Shown here piece after piece: positions 11,793 to 21,770 of a DNA stretch of 64,000 nt. The position numbers were made by a program, and so were the translations under genes. The notes beneath the pieces are model-generated. The model was not told the DNA's origin, made no database searches, and was given only the letters and a program-made list of their open reading frames with translations. Source of the DNA: Epiperipatus broadwayi (Eukaryota; Onychophora; Udeonychophora; Euonychophora; Peripatidae); NCBI GenBank assembly GCA_028023455.1, contig JAQFVV010000207.1:402208-466207 (forward strand). Direction: 5' to 3'. Each line of letters begins with the position of its first letter. Within the stretch, counting starts at the first letter, position 1.

Positions 11793-12950
11793 ATGCGATG
11801 CGATGCATTATGGATTCTCCTTTCTCGTAGTCAGGAATCTCACAACCACTATGCCCAGAGAAACCTGTTAGCCACCTTATCTTTCCATTTCATTTCCCAC
11901 CTTATATATTTCCCATATTCTTCTCTATCCTGCTTCATCCCATTTCGACAACAATATCTTTATTTATTATATCATCTTTATATCTAAATCCCCCTTATCT
12001 TTTTCCAAACCCAGCATAAAAAACCAAAACTCACTTCCTCTCTAACCATTTTGTTCATATTTATTCTCACACAACTTCATCATTTGTATTCTTTTTGCTT
12101 ATAAGCATTCACATTCAATTAACAGATGCCTAATATTTTCTATGCCTTTCTTACATAACTTGCAGACTAAATCATCCATATATTTCCATTTGTGTGTATA
12201 TTCCTTTTTTGCTAAAGATTCCATTCTAGCCTTAAATAATAAACTAATTTCCTTGCTATTATTATAAATTAACTCGCACCCAATATTCTGTTCATTTTTA
12301 TATATATTTAAACTCTTTTTACTTTCTATATTAGTTCTCCACCTCTCCAATTCCCTATTTTTTCTTAATAAATCTATTATTCTATTTCATCCCTTGCCAC
12401 TATAATAGTCAACAATTCTCCTAACACAATTATCTCAACTTTTGTATAAGTATATTGACATAAAGTCCATATCTAAATCTTCTGCATATCATATTACCTT
12501 TTTTACCCATCTTGTTTGCCTGCCCTTTACTTATAACCCAATTAAATACAATTTTGGCTATTCTTAGTATTATCTCTAAATTGCAATCTACTGAACATTT
12601 TCATTTTATATTATGCATCTCTCCTATAAAAACTTGACTAGCCCATTTTTTCTTGAATTGCCTCCTTTGCCATCCACACATCTGCATCTAATGCATGTCT
12701 TCTTACTTCTTTTTGTACTTTTTCTAAGTAATCTAGCATCCCTCTACTAATACATAATGCATCATTATCATAAGTTAATCCTGCCATTGCCACTCCCTTC
12801 CATACAATGCTTGCTACATCATATTTATTATATGAAAACAGTGTTAATTTCTTTATCATGGTTTTTCTTTTCCTTGGTTCATTTATCAATTTTTTTCTCC
12901 TATTCATCCAAGCAATTTCTCTTATTATAAAATGTTGTTTCAAGAAAGAG
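11793..12950 (-). mobile_element. LINE family A, copy 1, 5'-truncated
   Basis: The minus strand carries the 3' end of a LINE that is collinear with 37.85-39.88 kb (copy 2). The shared 3' UTR includes agagaaacctgttagccac, and the 3' terminus has a short CATCGCAT-type repeat. Coding traces read GVAMAGLTYDNDALCIS, LDYLEKVQKEVRRHALDADVW, and a zinc-binding CKLCKKGIENIRHLLIECE. This pattern is the region after reverse transcriptase in LINE proteins whose tail contains a W-K-x-x-x-V-P-x-x-x-Y-like segment. The copy stops at about 12950, upstream of the polymerase domain. Confidence 0.75.
12099..12943 (-). pseudogene. LINE family A ORF2 C-terminus (broken)
   Basis: Two open pieces (12638-12943 and 12099-12350) cover the post-RT segment and the terminal zinc-binding motif C-x2-C, H and C. 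Between them the frame is closed. The first piece shares YNKYDVAS and the DALxxSxGxLDYLEKVQ block with copy 2 at 38.5-38.9 kb. That conservation across two separate copies is why I trust the frames. Confidence 0.65.
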
Positions 12951-13238
12951 CCACCTGGTGAGTGATAATCGTGTCATAAAACTGGTTCTGAAGTTTAACT
13001 TTTTACTTTTTTACTTTTAAATAGATTATATGTAAAAAGACTAATTCAACTAAATTATTAAATGCATACATATAAAACCATGATTATTTTCACATAAAGT
13101 CATACCTACAAAAGTATACTCGTTTATGTATAAAAATAATAATAATAATAATATTAAATCGTGCTTTTACACTTCTAACATAAAGCTTTAATATTATTAT
13201 ATTGGACAAACGTAAAGTATAAATATACAGGTTATTAC

Positions 13239-13241
<3 letters not shown>

Positions 13242-13296
<55 letters not shown>
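13242..13296 (+). repeat. (TAA)n microsatellite
   Basis: A run of about 16 TAA units immediately precedes the long GAA tract, separated by a short mixed A/G segment. Confidence 0.9.
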
Positions 13297-14123
13297 TAAG
13301 AAGAAAAGAAGAAGAAAAAGAAGAAGAAGAAGAAGAAGAAGAAGAAGAAGAAGAAGAAGAAGAAGAAGAAGAAGAAGAAGAAGAAGAAGAAGAAGAAGAA
13401 GAAGAAGAAGAAGAAGAAGAAGAAGAAGAAGAAGAAGAAGAAGAAGAAGAAGAAGAAGAAGAAGAAGAAGAAGAAGAAGAAGAAGAAGAAGAAGAAGAAG
13501 AAGAAGAAGAAGAAGAAGAAGAAGAAGAAGAAGAAGAAGAAGAAGAAGAAGAAGAAGAAGAAGAAGAAGAAGAAGAAGAAGAAGAAGAAGAAGAAGAAGA
13601 AGAAGAAGAAGAAGAAGAAGAAGAAGAAGAAGAAGAAGAAGAAGAAGAAGAAGAAGAAGAAGAAGAAGAAGAAGAAGAAGAAGAAGAAGAAGAAGAAGAA
13701 GAAGAAGAAGAAGAAGAAGAAGAAGAAGAAGAAGAAGAAGAAGAAGAAGAAGAAGAAGAAGAAGAAGAAGAAGAAGAAGAAGAAGAAGAAGAAGAAGAAG
13801 AAGAAGAAGAAGAAGAAGAAGAAGAAGAAGAAGAAGAAGAAGAAGAAGAAGAAGAAGAAGAAGAAGAAGAAGAAGAAGAAGAAGAAGAAGAAGAAGAAGA
13901 AGAAGAAGAAGAAGAAGAAGAAGAAGAAGAAGAAGAAGAAGAAGAAGAAGAAGAAGAAGAAGAAGAAGAAGAAGAAGAAGAAGAAGAAGAAGAAGAAGAA
14001 GAAGAAGAAGAAGAAGAAGAAGAAGAAGAAGAAGAAGAAGAAGAAGAAGAAGAAGAAGAAGAAGAAGAAGAAGAAGAAGAAGAAGAAGAAGAAGAAGAAG
14101 AAGAAGAAGAAGAAGAAGAAGAA
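13297..14123 (+). repeat. Very long, nearly pure (GAA)n microsatellite
   Basis: From about 13318 to 14123 the sequence is an uninterrupted GAA repeat of roughly 267 units, preceded by about 20 bases of imperfect A/G sequence. A pure homopurine tract of this length can form intramolecular triplex DNA. The long poly-phenylalanine frame on the other strand is only the translation of the repeat. Confidence 0.97.
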
Positions 14124-14446
14124 CATAATCTAACTATTACTTTAAAAATCTTATAATTTTGAAAATTATAATCGATTTCCGGATTATAAGAAAAGACGCT
14201 GTTAACAAAGTAAGTTTTTTTGTTATTAATTTGACCTAAGAAAATCTAGTCATCTAGTTGAAATGGTGTCTGCAGATAACAATTGCATTGTTAGTAAAAG
14301 AAATAACAATACAGATGTCATGACAATCAGTTGCAGAAGCCAGTAAGGAAAAATAATCTTATGCAAATATTGCTGCTATGAAACCACAAAAAGCAATTTT
14401 AGAAAATATACAGTAAGAGAACAAAAAAAATGGAGGGGAAGGATAA

Positions 14447-15331
14447 ATAGGCAGATTTAGGAGAGCCAATTCATTAGACATTTTTGAACTAAGTTTAGAA
14501 AATGAAGATGAGACACCTAATCAATTAGCAGAACAAACTGAAGATAATTGGACAGAAGAAGAAATTCAAAAAATCAACATCCAGTTTAATAACACAATAC
14601 CAAACAAATTATATGAATCTTTTAAAAAATTATTTTCTAATAAATCATTAGTGCTCGCAATTACAGATAAAAATCTAACGTTACATAAATTTCACAAAGA
14701 GTTATTGTATCAAAAACTAACAGAAGAAAACTTATGGGATTCAATATCAGAAATAGGTGAACATTTAAACTCGCGATATATAGCTATACAATTTTTCAAT
14801 GAAAATCAAAAAATGAGATTTAAATCACAAATAAAAACAATTGGTGGATATGTAATGATTGTTGTTGATGAAAATCTGCAAAATTATTGCCCAGGAATCA
14901 TTAAAAATGCGTATTTTGGGTTTAGCATTCATGATTTCAAAAGTATGGTCTAACCATTTGGGGATGCAATATACATTAAGCAAATCTTGTGCAATGATAC
15001 ACCTACACTTATATACACCAACAGTTATCATTTTAAGATAAAGCTGCATGAGCATATTAAACTAGAAGAAATTTCAAGGCAAATTATGGATCAGGGAGCA
15101 GTATTATACTTAAACATTAAAGGGCTTAGACCACAATGCTTTGGCTGTGGAAAAAGAAGCCATTTGATTATAGACTGTCCAAAGAATGGAAATAACAAAA
15201 GGTTTGATGTATCAGAAGAAAGACTAGAAAAGAAAACAAGCTATAAACAAAGAGATATAAAGCAAATACTGACATCAGATGTGGGAACTCAGGGAAGTGA
15301 AAAGGAAAAAATTCTATACAAACACATATGA
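14447..15331 (+). pseudogene. LINE ORF1 (gag-like, CCHC zinc knuckle), one frameshift
   Basis: An open frame runs from about 14447 (after a stop at 14444) through an acidic region reading RANSLDIFELSLENEDETP and an RNA-binding-like core (SISEIGEHLNSRYIAIQFF). It ends at a TAA at 14951. The homologous sequence continues in another frame from 14987. It includes LNIKGLRPQCFGCGKRSHLIIDCP, a C-x2-C-x4-H-x4-C knuckle that binds nucleic acid in gag-like ORF1 proteins. One frame change therefore separates core and knuckle. The stop at 15329-15331 overlaps the next ATG in an ATGA arrangement. Confidence 0.7.
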
Positions 15332-15843
15332 ATACAGATAAGCAAGAAAATAAAAATGTAAATAATGATGATAGTAATATTTGTGAGTTTCTAGATTCTT
15401 TATTAAGGTTGGAGGAAAAAGTATGCCTTAAGATAAATAATACAAAAGTAAAAGAAAAAAAAAAGAATGATATACAAATGCATGTGGTTAAAGATTTAGA
15501 AAAAAATATAGACAAACACACAGTGAAAAACAATGTTGATGGGAAGCAATATTATGAAAACAATATGAATTTGGATGAAGAACCGGAATTATCTAAAAAA
15601 CAAAGAACTAGGAACAATATGAATACTGAGATTACTCAGACAATAATGCCAAATATGCAGCAAGTTATTCAGAAGAAAACACCAGGAAGACCCTCAAAAA
15701 ACAGGAAAACAGGAAAAAAGCTAAAATTAGGAGAGCTTATATTTGATGACACAGAAGAATGGTATCGAATGGACAGATATACTGATGTTGAAACTGAGTT
15801 TGAAGATGCCCAAGATTTACAATTGATAGACAGCCTAAAATAA
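15328..15843 (+). CDS. Lysine-rich open frame after the zinc knuckle of LINE ORF1
   Basis: This is 171 codons of highly charged, Lys/Asn/Glu-rich sequence with no recognised fold, ending with an acidic stretch (DVETEFEDAQDLQLIDSLK). It starts at an ATG overlapping the stop of the preceding ORF1 frame. It contains a basic proline-bearing patch (KKTPGRPSKNRKTGKKLK) resembling an AT-hook or nuclear localisation signal. It may be the C-terminal tail of ORF1 brought out of frame, or a genuine overlapping ORF. It lies 60 bases before the endonuclease ORF. Confidence 0.45.
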   Translation: MNTDKQENKNVNNDDSNICEFLDSLLRLEEKVCLKINNTKVKEKKKNDIQMHVVKDLEKNIDKHTVKNNVDGKQYYENNMNLDEEPELSKKQRTRNNMNTEITQTIMPNMQQVIQKKTPGRPSKNRKTGKKLKLGELIFDDTEEWYRMDRYTDVETEFEDAQDLQLIDSLK

Positions 15844-15902
15844 GGATAATTAAAGATAAAGTAAATTCAAATAAATTCAAAGTAAAAAGTAAATCTTTAT
15901 AA

Positions 15903-16088
15903 ATGAAAATTAAAATTGCTTCTTTTAATGTACGGGGTTTGAATTCAATAGGAAAAATATTTAAGTTGAAACAATGGATCAAGGAAACAAAACCTCATAT
16001 AATGGGACTGTTTGAAACCAAAATTTATGCAGGGTCACAAATTGATCCACCAAAATTTTTTAATAGTGTGGGCTTTGTTTCATGTTAA
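15903..16088 (+). pseudogene. LINE ORF2 start: APE-type endonuclease, N-terminal piece
   Basis: The frame begins MKIKIASFNVRGLNS and continues KLKQWIKETKPHIMGLFETKI. The F-N-V-R-G-L strand (catalytic Asn) and the F-E-T-K motif (metal-binding Glu) are the first two signatures of the exonuclease-endonuclease-phosphatase fold in L1/Tx1 ORF2. The ATG directly before KIKIASFN is the natural start. The frame stops after 61 residues. Traces of the domain continue to about 16200 in broken frames, and the reverse transcriptase is absent. Confidence 0.75.
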
Positions 16089-16383
16089 AGAGACTCTACC
16101 TCTCCATCAGCTGGGACAGGTCTTTTGATAGCTTGAACATTGTAAATTGAGGAAAATTAAACATTATAAAGTAACTTAGAAGGATATGCATGTCAAATTA
16201 GCAACAAGGACAATTTGGCAACAATTTTTTCCCTTCTGTTATAAGTGTTTGATTTGCTAATGGGGTTCAAATGATAATGGACAATCCAGGAAATTATATG
16301 TAAATCCAGAAAGAACTCTTATCAAAAATGACAGTGTAAATGCAAAATTTGTAATTCTTTTGAGACAATAAAGGCCTTTTGAA

Positions 16384-16436
16384 ACATCATCATCATCATC
16401 ATCATAATAATAATAATAATAATAACAATAACAACA
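16384..16436 (+). repeat. (CAT)n(AAT)n microsatellite
   Basis: About seven CAT units run into about eight AAT/AAC units. The trinucleotide family matches the tails of RTE copies elsewhere in the window. No RTE body adjoins it here. Confidence 0.85.
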
Positions 16437-16983
16437 GTCAAATGGTTTATTATTTAGTAACGCATAAGAAATTTGAACTGGAAGCTACAAATCTGCACTG
16501 CAATCCAAAAACGTTGGGCTTTAGCGTTTGTTCACATTACAAAACATGCTGGACAATTACAATCATTCTGATTTTTTTTTTCATCTCAATACTGTTTGTA
16601 CTGAGTGAAGATGCTTTTTCAGGCCATAGTACCATGTGATATAATTAATGTAAGAGTTGAGAATTTCTAAATCATAATCATTGTTTTAAAATATATTTAT
16701 AAAGCTGTATTATTTGATACATCACATTTCTACAAATAGAGTTTAGAATAATAAATATTAATTAGAGTAAATAAGGAATGAAAATTTTAAAACAATGTGT
16801 CCTAAGAAATTTGGGGGTTTGTTCATCTGTTACATTTGAACCTAGGATAAAAAAATTAAATAAATAAAACAATTTAAAATAAATAATGTAAATAAATTTA
16901 TGAAAGTATTACTTAATTCTACAATAAACTTTTTACCCTGTTTTTCTGCAATAATTGTAATGTTTTAAAAAAATGTTAAAACA

Positions 16984-17420
16984 AGCTTAACAATAAAACA
17001 GACTTGAATTTGTAATAAAGAAACTTTATTTAAAACTGAGTGCTTTCAAAACTGAGTAATATCATAATCATAGCATTATGTGACTAAAAGATGTTAAGAT
17101 CGAGATTTAAGGTGAAGGAGGCATCAATAAACTAAAGATCATTGCGCCATCAATAACTAGCACCCCTCTTTTTAAAAAAATAGCACTTGTTGCAACCACC
17201 TTGATCAATAGTATATAAATCTATTCCCAAAAATTCAATTTTTTGATAATCTATTATTTAATACTCAAAAGTAACTTTAAATCTAGATCTCAACTTTCTT
17301 TAGTCACGTAATGCTATGATTAGGATATTACTCAGTATTAAAAGCGCACAGCTTTAAAAGCACTCAGTTTTAAATAAATTTCTTTTTATTACAAATTCAA
17401 ACCTATTCTATTGTTAAAAA
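16984..17420. repeat. Foldback repeat with arms of about 120 bp
   Basis: The left arm (about 16989-17110, containing catagcattatgtgacta) recurs inverted at about 17279-17420 (containing tagtcacgtaatgctatg). Around 170 bp of unrelated spacer lies between, including gccatcaataactagcaccc. The arms are imperfect, suggesting an old MITE-like foldback element. Confidence 0.7.
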
Positions 17421-17459
17421 TATTTTAATAATTTTTGAAAGTATTATTTATATATATAT

Positions 17460-18104
17460 TATTTAAAATTTAAATGGAAGAAAACTAACTCTCACCTAAA
17501 CTAAAAATTAATAACACTTCGTACATGTAAACGATAAAGAATAGATTGAATCTGCTTATCCTTTAAGTTTGCAGTCATTATAAGCTTTTGTTTACTGATA
17601 TTGCTGAAAATAAAAAGTGAAAATTATATATTAGCCTTATTTAAACATGGACTATCATTCCAGAGTTATAATTGTGTAACTAGAGAATAGAAATAGAGTA
17701 ATTCTTTAATAATCTCTATATACAATCTTAATAAAATATAAATTTTTACATGTATAGACAAAGCTTTATGCTTATCAAATTCAAATGGAAATAAACTAAT
17801 TCGCCATAAGTTATGGATAAATAACACTCATCTATCCTTCAAACTTTTGATTATTATAAACTTTTGTTTAGTGACACTTCAAGAAACTGGGAAGGAAAAT
17901 TATAGTTTAGTCTAATATATTTTGGAAATTACATTCCTGTAACAATAGATGCACATAGAATTTCAATGGAATCTGAAGATTATAGGTTATTAAAAAATAT
18001 GATTCTATCTCTAGCTTCCCTTGAGATTTTGTAGGCAGCCTCTAATACACAAATGCAATTTCAAAATATATATCATATTTAAATTAGGCTAAACCATTAT
18101 ATCC
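17460..18104. repeat. Dispersed repeat T, left part, host site of the RTE
   Basis: This segment contains the motif attataaacttttgtttagt and neighbours that recur inverted at 21214-21420. They recur in partial form at 29890-30080, 32880-33260 and 48115-48210. It ends with aaaccattatatcc (18091-18104), the target-site duplication of the RTE. Repeat T has no coding capacity that I can see and is older than the RTE. Confidence 0.6.
18091..18104 (+). repeat. RTE target-site duplication, left copy
   Basis: aaaccattatatcc is found again, identical, directly after the (GAT)n tail of the RTE. Fourteen bases is within the usual range for target-primed reverse transcription. Confidence 0.9.
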
Positions 18105-18337
18105 GCATTAGCCAGCGTGATGAGTTTATTGGCTTTTTACCTCTGAGTTTAAGATCAAGAAACACCATGGTCTTTCTTCTCAGTGCCTGATAAGGCAGAA
18201 TGAATGTTTGTGTAAATGATAAATATTTTCCCCATACATATATACAATTATGACAGACAAAAATAAAGCATGGCCCTTATTCCCAGGAGGCTGTAAAGTC
18301 ACCAACCAAGGCAGCGGTTGGTGGCCGAAGGCGGAGG

Positions 18338-19010
18338 GTGCTAAGAATCCCGATTACGGACACAGGCTGCCATTTGATGACGACTTTTTATTTAGGTACT
18401 TACAACTGCAGATCACTTTCAAGTGAAGGAAGATTGCAAAAATTAGAAGAAGAACTGTCTTATATTAAATGGTACATTATTGGACTTTGTGAAGTTAGAA
18501 GAAAAGGAGAAGAAACAATTGATTTAAAAAGTGGACATATACTCTATTATAAAGGCACAGATATTGGAAATGCAAGTGGAGTAGGATTCATTATAAATAA
18601 AAAGTGGAAGAACAATATTGTGGAGATTGATGGTGTATTGGACAGAGTGGCAAGATTAGTTATACAACTTAATAGCAGATACCAAATGCAGATAATTCAG
18701 GTTTATGCCCCATAGTGATGAAGTAGTAGAAGATTTTTATATGGATGTACAAAAGGCTTTTGATCAGAGTAAACAACATTTTAAAATTGTTATGGGAGAC
18801 TTTAATGCTAGAATTGGTAGACAAGTGAAAGATGAAATTGCTATAGGTAATTTTGGTTATGGTAATAGAAATGAGAGAGGACATAGACTTGTGGAGTTTG
18901 CAGAAAAAGAAAAACTTTATATTATGAATTCATTTTTGAGAAAAATGTTAAAAGGAAATGGACATGGAAGCATCCAAATGAAGGTACAGCAGAATTGGAT
19001 TATATTTTGA
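18338..19010 (+). pseudogene. RTE endonuclease domain (two frames)
   Basis: The first frame reads TFYLGTYNCRSLSSEGRLQ, then IIGLCEVRRKGEE (Asn and Glu active-site motifs), and ends at QIIQVYAP with a stop at 18713. The second frame overlaps from 18705. It continues HSDEVVEDFYMDVQKA, IVMGDFNARIG (the G-D-F-N-A catalytic motif) and NERGHRLVEFAEKEKLYIMNSF. A frame change at about 18710 therefore splits an otherwise complete APE-type nuclease. The final S-D-H motif appears at about 19070 in a third frame (NTGSDH followed by a stop). Confidence 0.88.
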
Positions 19011-19079
19011 CTAACAGAAAATACATATTTCAAGATTGTAATGTTCTTAATAAATTTAACACAGGAAGTGATCATTGAT

Positions 19080-19611
19080 TTGTAAGGTGTAAGTTACGTG
19101 TTAATGTAAAACTAGAGAGACAAAAATTATTAAGAAAAACAATATTTACAGTTGATATTCCTAATCTTCAGAAACATTCTAATGAATTTAAATTAGAACT
19201 TACAAATAGGTTTCAAGTGTTAAGAGATTTTGAACATTATTCAGATTTGAATGAAATTAATATGAAAATAACTGATACACTTTTAAAAACTGCAACAAAC
19301 ATAGCTGGTAGAAAAAAGCAGCAATTGACTAATAAAATTTCTACTGAGACTAGAGAATTTATGAAGAAAAGAAGGAATATGAAGATACACAAAAATGATG
19401 TATTAAAAAGAATTGAATATCTCGAATTTTGTAAAATGGTACGGAAAAGAGTGAAAATGATATAAGAAAGTATAACTGTGAAATAGCAAGGAAAGCTGTA
19501 GAAGAAAATAAAAGTCTCAAAAATGTTAAACAACATTTTGGTATTGGTAGGAAATTTATATCTGCAATAAGAAAAAAAAATGGAATTATTACTAAAAAGA
19601 GAGATGACATC
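19080..19611 (+). pseudogene. RTE linker between endonuclease and reverse transcriptase
   Basis: Frames covering 19080-19465 and 19465-19611 give the charged linker (NEINMKITDTLLKTATNIAG, then NCEIARKAVEENKSLKNVKQ). This is normal for RTE proteins upstream of the polymerase fingers. A stop at 19463 and a frame change separate it from the reverse transcriptase. Confidence 0.7.
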
Positions 19612-20706
19612 ATGAAATTGGTAGAAGATTTTTATCAAGAATTATATAGTAATAAAGAACAAGTACCTCCTATATCTATTCCATCTTCCGAATTGTCCAG
19701 AATTTTAAATGAAGAAGTGAGCCATGCAATTAAGTGTATGAAGAAAGGAAAGGCTCCAGGAAATGATGGAATTATAATTGATATATTAAAAGAAGCAGGT
19801 GAAGAAATAGAAACAATTTTAGCAAAGTTATATACCAAATGTCTAAATGATAAAGTTGTACCGGATGATTGGAAGAATGCAGTAATAATATTAATATTTA
19901 AAAAAGGTGATAAAGAAGATATTAGAAATTACAGACCTATCAGCCTTTTATCAGTTTTATATAAAAATTTTACCAAGATAATTACAACTAGGCTACAGAG
20001 AACTTTGGATTTCCACCAACCAAGAGAACAAGCTGGATTTAAAAGTGGTTTTAGTACAATAGGTCATATCCAGGTATTGAGAGAAGTCATAGAAAGGACA
20101 AATGAATATGAGTTGTCATTATGTTTTGGACTTGTAGATTATGAAAAGGCATTCGATTCTATACACATTCCTTCAGTGATTAAAGCATTGGATCATCAAG
20201 GTATAGATCCAGGATATTGTCATATTTTAAAGAATATTTATAAAAATGCAACAGCAACAATTAGATTACATAATGATACTGGAAAAATCAACATTGAGAA
20301 AGGTGTAAGACAAGGTGACTCCATATCTCCAAAACTCTTTAAAGCAGTGCTGCAAGAAGTATTTTGTGGATTAAAATGGGAAACTAAAGTAAATGGAGAG
20401 TATTTAAGTCATTTAGATTTCACAGATGATGTAGTTGTTTTTGCAAATAATGCTTCAGAGCTGCAGGAAATGTTGCAGGAGTTAGCAGATGAAAGTAGAA
20501 AAGTAGGACTAAAGATAAATGTTAAAAAGACTAAAGTAATGTTTAATCGATTTGCTCAAAATATGAAAATAAAGATTGATTATGAAGAATTAGAAGAAGT
20601 TAACAGTTACAAATACCTTGGTCAAATTATTAATACAGATGGAAACATAATGGAGGAAATTAATCATAGAATTAAACTTGGAGTGCTTTTGGTAGAAATA
20701 ACTTGA
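19612..20706 (+). pseudogene. RTE reverse transcriptase domain
   Basis: This is the longest coding-like frame in the window (364 codons). It carries the finger motifs GKAPGNDGI and RNYRPISLLSVLYK, motif A LVDYEKAFDSI, motif B GVRQGDSISPKLF, and motif C as LDFTDDVVVFA. The thumb follows as LGLKINVKKTK-like residues and YKYLGQIINTDG. The usual Ala before the aspartate pair is Thr here, and both aspartates are kept. The start at 19612 is only the first ATG after a stop, because homology extends upstream. A frame change near 20690 ends it before the C-terminal region. Confidence 0.92.
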
Positions 20707-21160
20707 TACTAAAAGGAAATATGCCTATGTGTTTGAAAAGGATGGTTTTTAACAATTGTGTTTTACCAGTTCTTACTTATGGATCTGAGACTTGGACACT
20801 TAATAGAAGAGCAATACAGAGACTTCAGACCACTCAAAGGAGTATGGAGAGATGTATGTTGGTAGTAACAAGAAGAGATCGAATACGCAATGTATGGTTA
20901 AGACAACAAACAGGTGTTACTGACCTTATTGAAAAAATTAAAAGATTGAAATGGAGTTGGGCTGGACATATTGCTAGAAGAGATGATAATACGTGGACAA
21001 TTGAAATTTTAAACTGGATTCCAAGAGATTGTAAAAGACCCAGAAAAAGACCACATGTAAGATGAATGGATGAAATAAGAAAATGTGCAGAGGTGTTGTG
21101 GAGAAGAGAAGCTAAAGATTGGAGAAGATGGATTAAACTTGGAGAGACCTTCATCCTGCA
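20703..21160 (+). pseudogene. RTE C-terminal region
   Basis: The frame reads VLPVLTYGSETWTLNRRAIQRLQT and KRLKWSWAGHIARRDDNTWT, the conserved tail of RTE and BovB polyproteins. It continues past a stop at 21063 as a W-x-D-E-I-R-K-C and L-W-R-R-E-A-K-D-W-containing segment. The 3' UTR is short and ends in (GAT)n. Confidence 0.88.
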
Positions 21161-21199
21161 GTGGATTGATAATGGTTGTTGATGATGATGATGATGATG

Positions 21200-21213
21200 A
21201 AACCATTATATCC
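21200..21213 (+). repeat. RTE target-site duplication, right copy
   Basis: aaaccattatatcc is identical to 18091-18104 and marks the precise 3' boundary after the trinucleotide tail. Confidence 0.9.
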
Positions 21214-21420
21214 TTACTCAATTTTATGAAGTATCCCTAAACACAAGTTTATGACAATCAAAAGTTTAAAAGATATATGGATTCATCGTATTCTTTATTG
21301 TTTACTGACATGAGTGTTATTTATCTGTACCTTGTTGGAGGAATTAGTTTACTTCTATTTGAATTTGATATAAATTATACTTTGTCTATTTTATATTTAC
21401 AAAGTAATACATATATATCA
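21214..21420. repeat. Dispersed repeat T, right part (inverted relative to the left part)
   Basis: The reverse complement of this piece matches about 17750-17895, sharing aaattcaaatrgaarTAAAC and ataaataacactcat. The RTE thus landed inside an inverted arrangement of repeat T. Confidence 0.6.
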
Positions 21421-21424
21421 TAAT

Positions 21425-21770
21425 CATTATTTTCAACCATTACCAATCCACTGCAGAATGAAGGTCTTTCCAAGTTCATTTCATTTCTGATGTCTAGTTT
21501 CTCTTCCTGGCATCACCCCAGCACACTTCCTTATTTCATTTATCCATCATATATGGGGTCACTTTCTAGATTATTTACAATCTGTTGAAATCCAATTTAA
21601 CATTTTAATTGTCCATATATTATCACATTTTCGAGCAATATATTTAGCCTAACGCCACTTCAATCTGTTAATTATTTCAATGATGTCAGTAAAACTTGTT
21701 TGTTCACTTAACCCATGTATGTCATTTACAAACTCTTATTGCATCTAACATGCATCTCTCCATATGTATG
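21425..21770 (-). mobile_element. RTE 3'-end fragment
   Basis: The minus strand matches the last 340 bases of the local RTE. Landmarks are the ttaccaatccactgcag near the tail, a region encoding traces of the GHIARR segment, and catgcatctctccatatgt at its 5' end. It is strongly 5'-truncated and diverged. Confidence 0.75.

Larger units (their letters stand above)
14270..16378 (+). mobile_element. Tx1/L1-like LINE, 5' part (ORF1 and start of ORF2)
   Basis: The order is an ORF1-like acidic then basic protein with a CCHC zinc knuckle, a lysine-rich extension, a 60-bp spacer, and the first 60 residues of an APE-type endonuclease. This is the layout of Tx1/L1-clade LINEs. The element is cut off after the start of ORF2 and runs into decayed sequence and a CAT/AAT microsatellite at about 16380. 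It is therefore a 3'-deleted or interrupted copy, which is unusual because LINEs are mostly truncated at the 5' end. Confidence 0.75.
18105..21199 (+). mobile_element. Near full-length RTE retrotransposon
   Basis: The element is 3,095 bp between perfect 14-bp target-site duplications. It has a comparatively GC-rich 5' leader, an APE-type endonuclease, reverse transcriptase, a short C-terminal region and a 3' (GAT)n tail. Length, single-ORF plan and microsatellite tail all fit the RTE/BovB group. The ORF is interrupted by a handful of frame changes and stops, but the domains are all present. It is the best preserved of five RTE copies in the window and serves as the local reference for the others. 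Confidence 0.93.

Noticed and set aside
13239-14126. A 295-codon minus-strand frame
   Set aside because: It is only poly-phenylalanine from the TTC strand of the GAA microsatellite, running into poly-tyrosine from TTA-type repeats.
15168-15533. A 121-codon minus-strand frame opposite LINE ORF1
   Set aside because: It is the antisense shadow of a Lys/Glu-rich frame that carries a recognisable zinc knuckle; its Phe/Ser-rich composition is what antisense lysine codons give.
19237-19638. Minus-strand frames of 133 and 84 codons across the RTE linker
   Set aside because: They are antisense to a Lys-rich linker of an RTE protein whose sense-strand domains are unambiguous.
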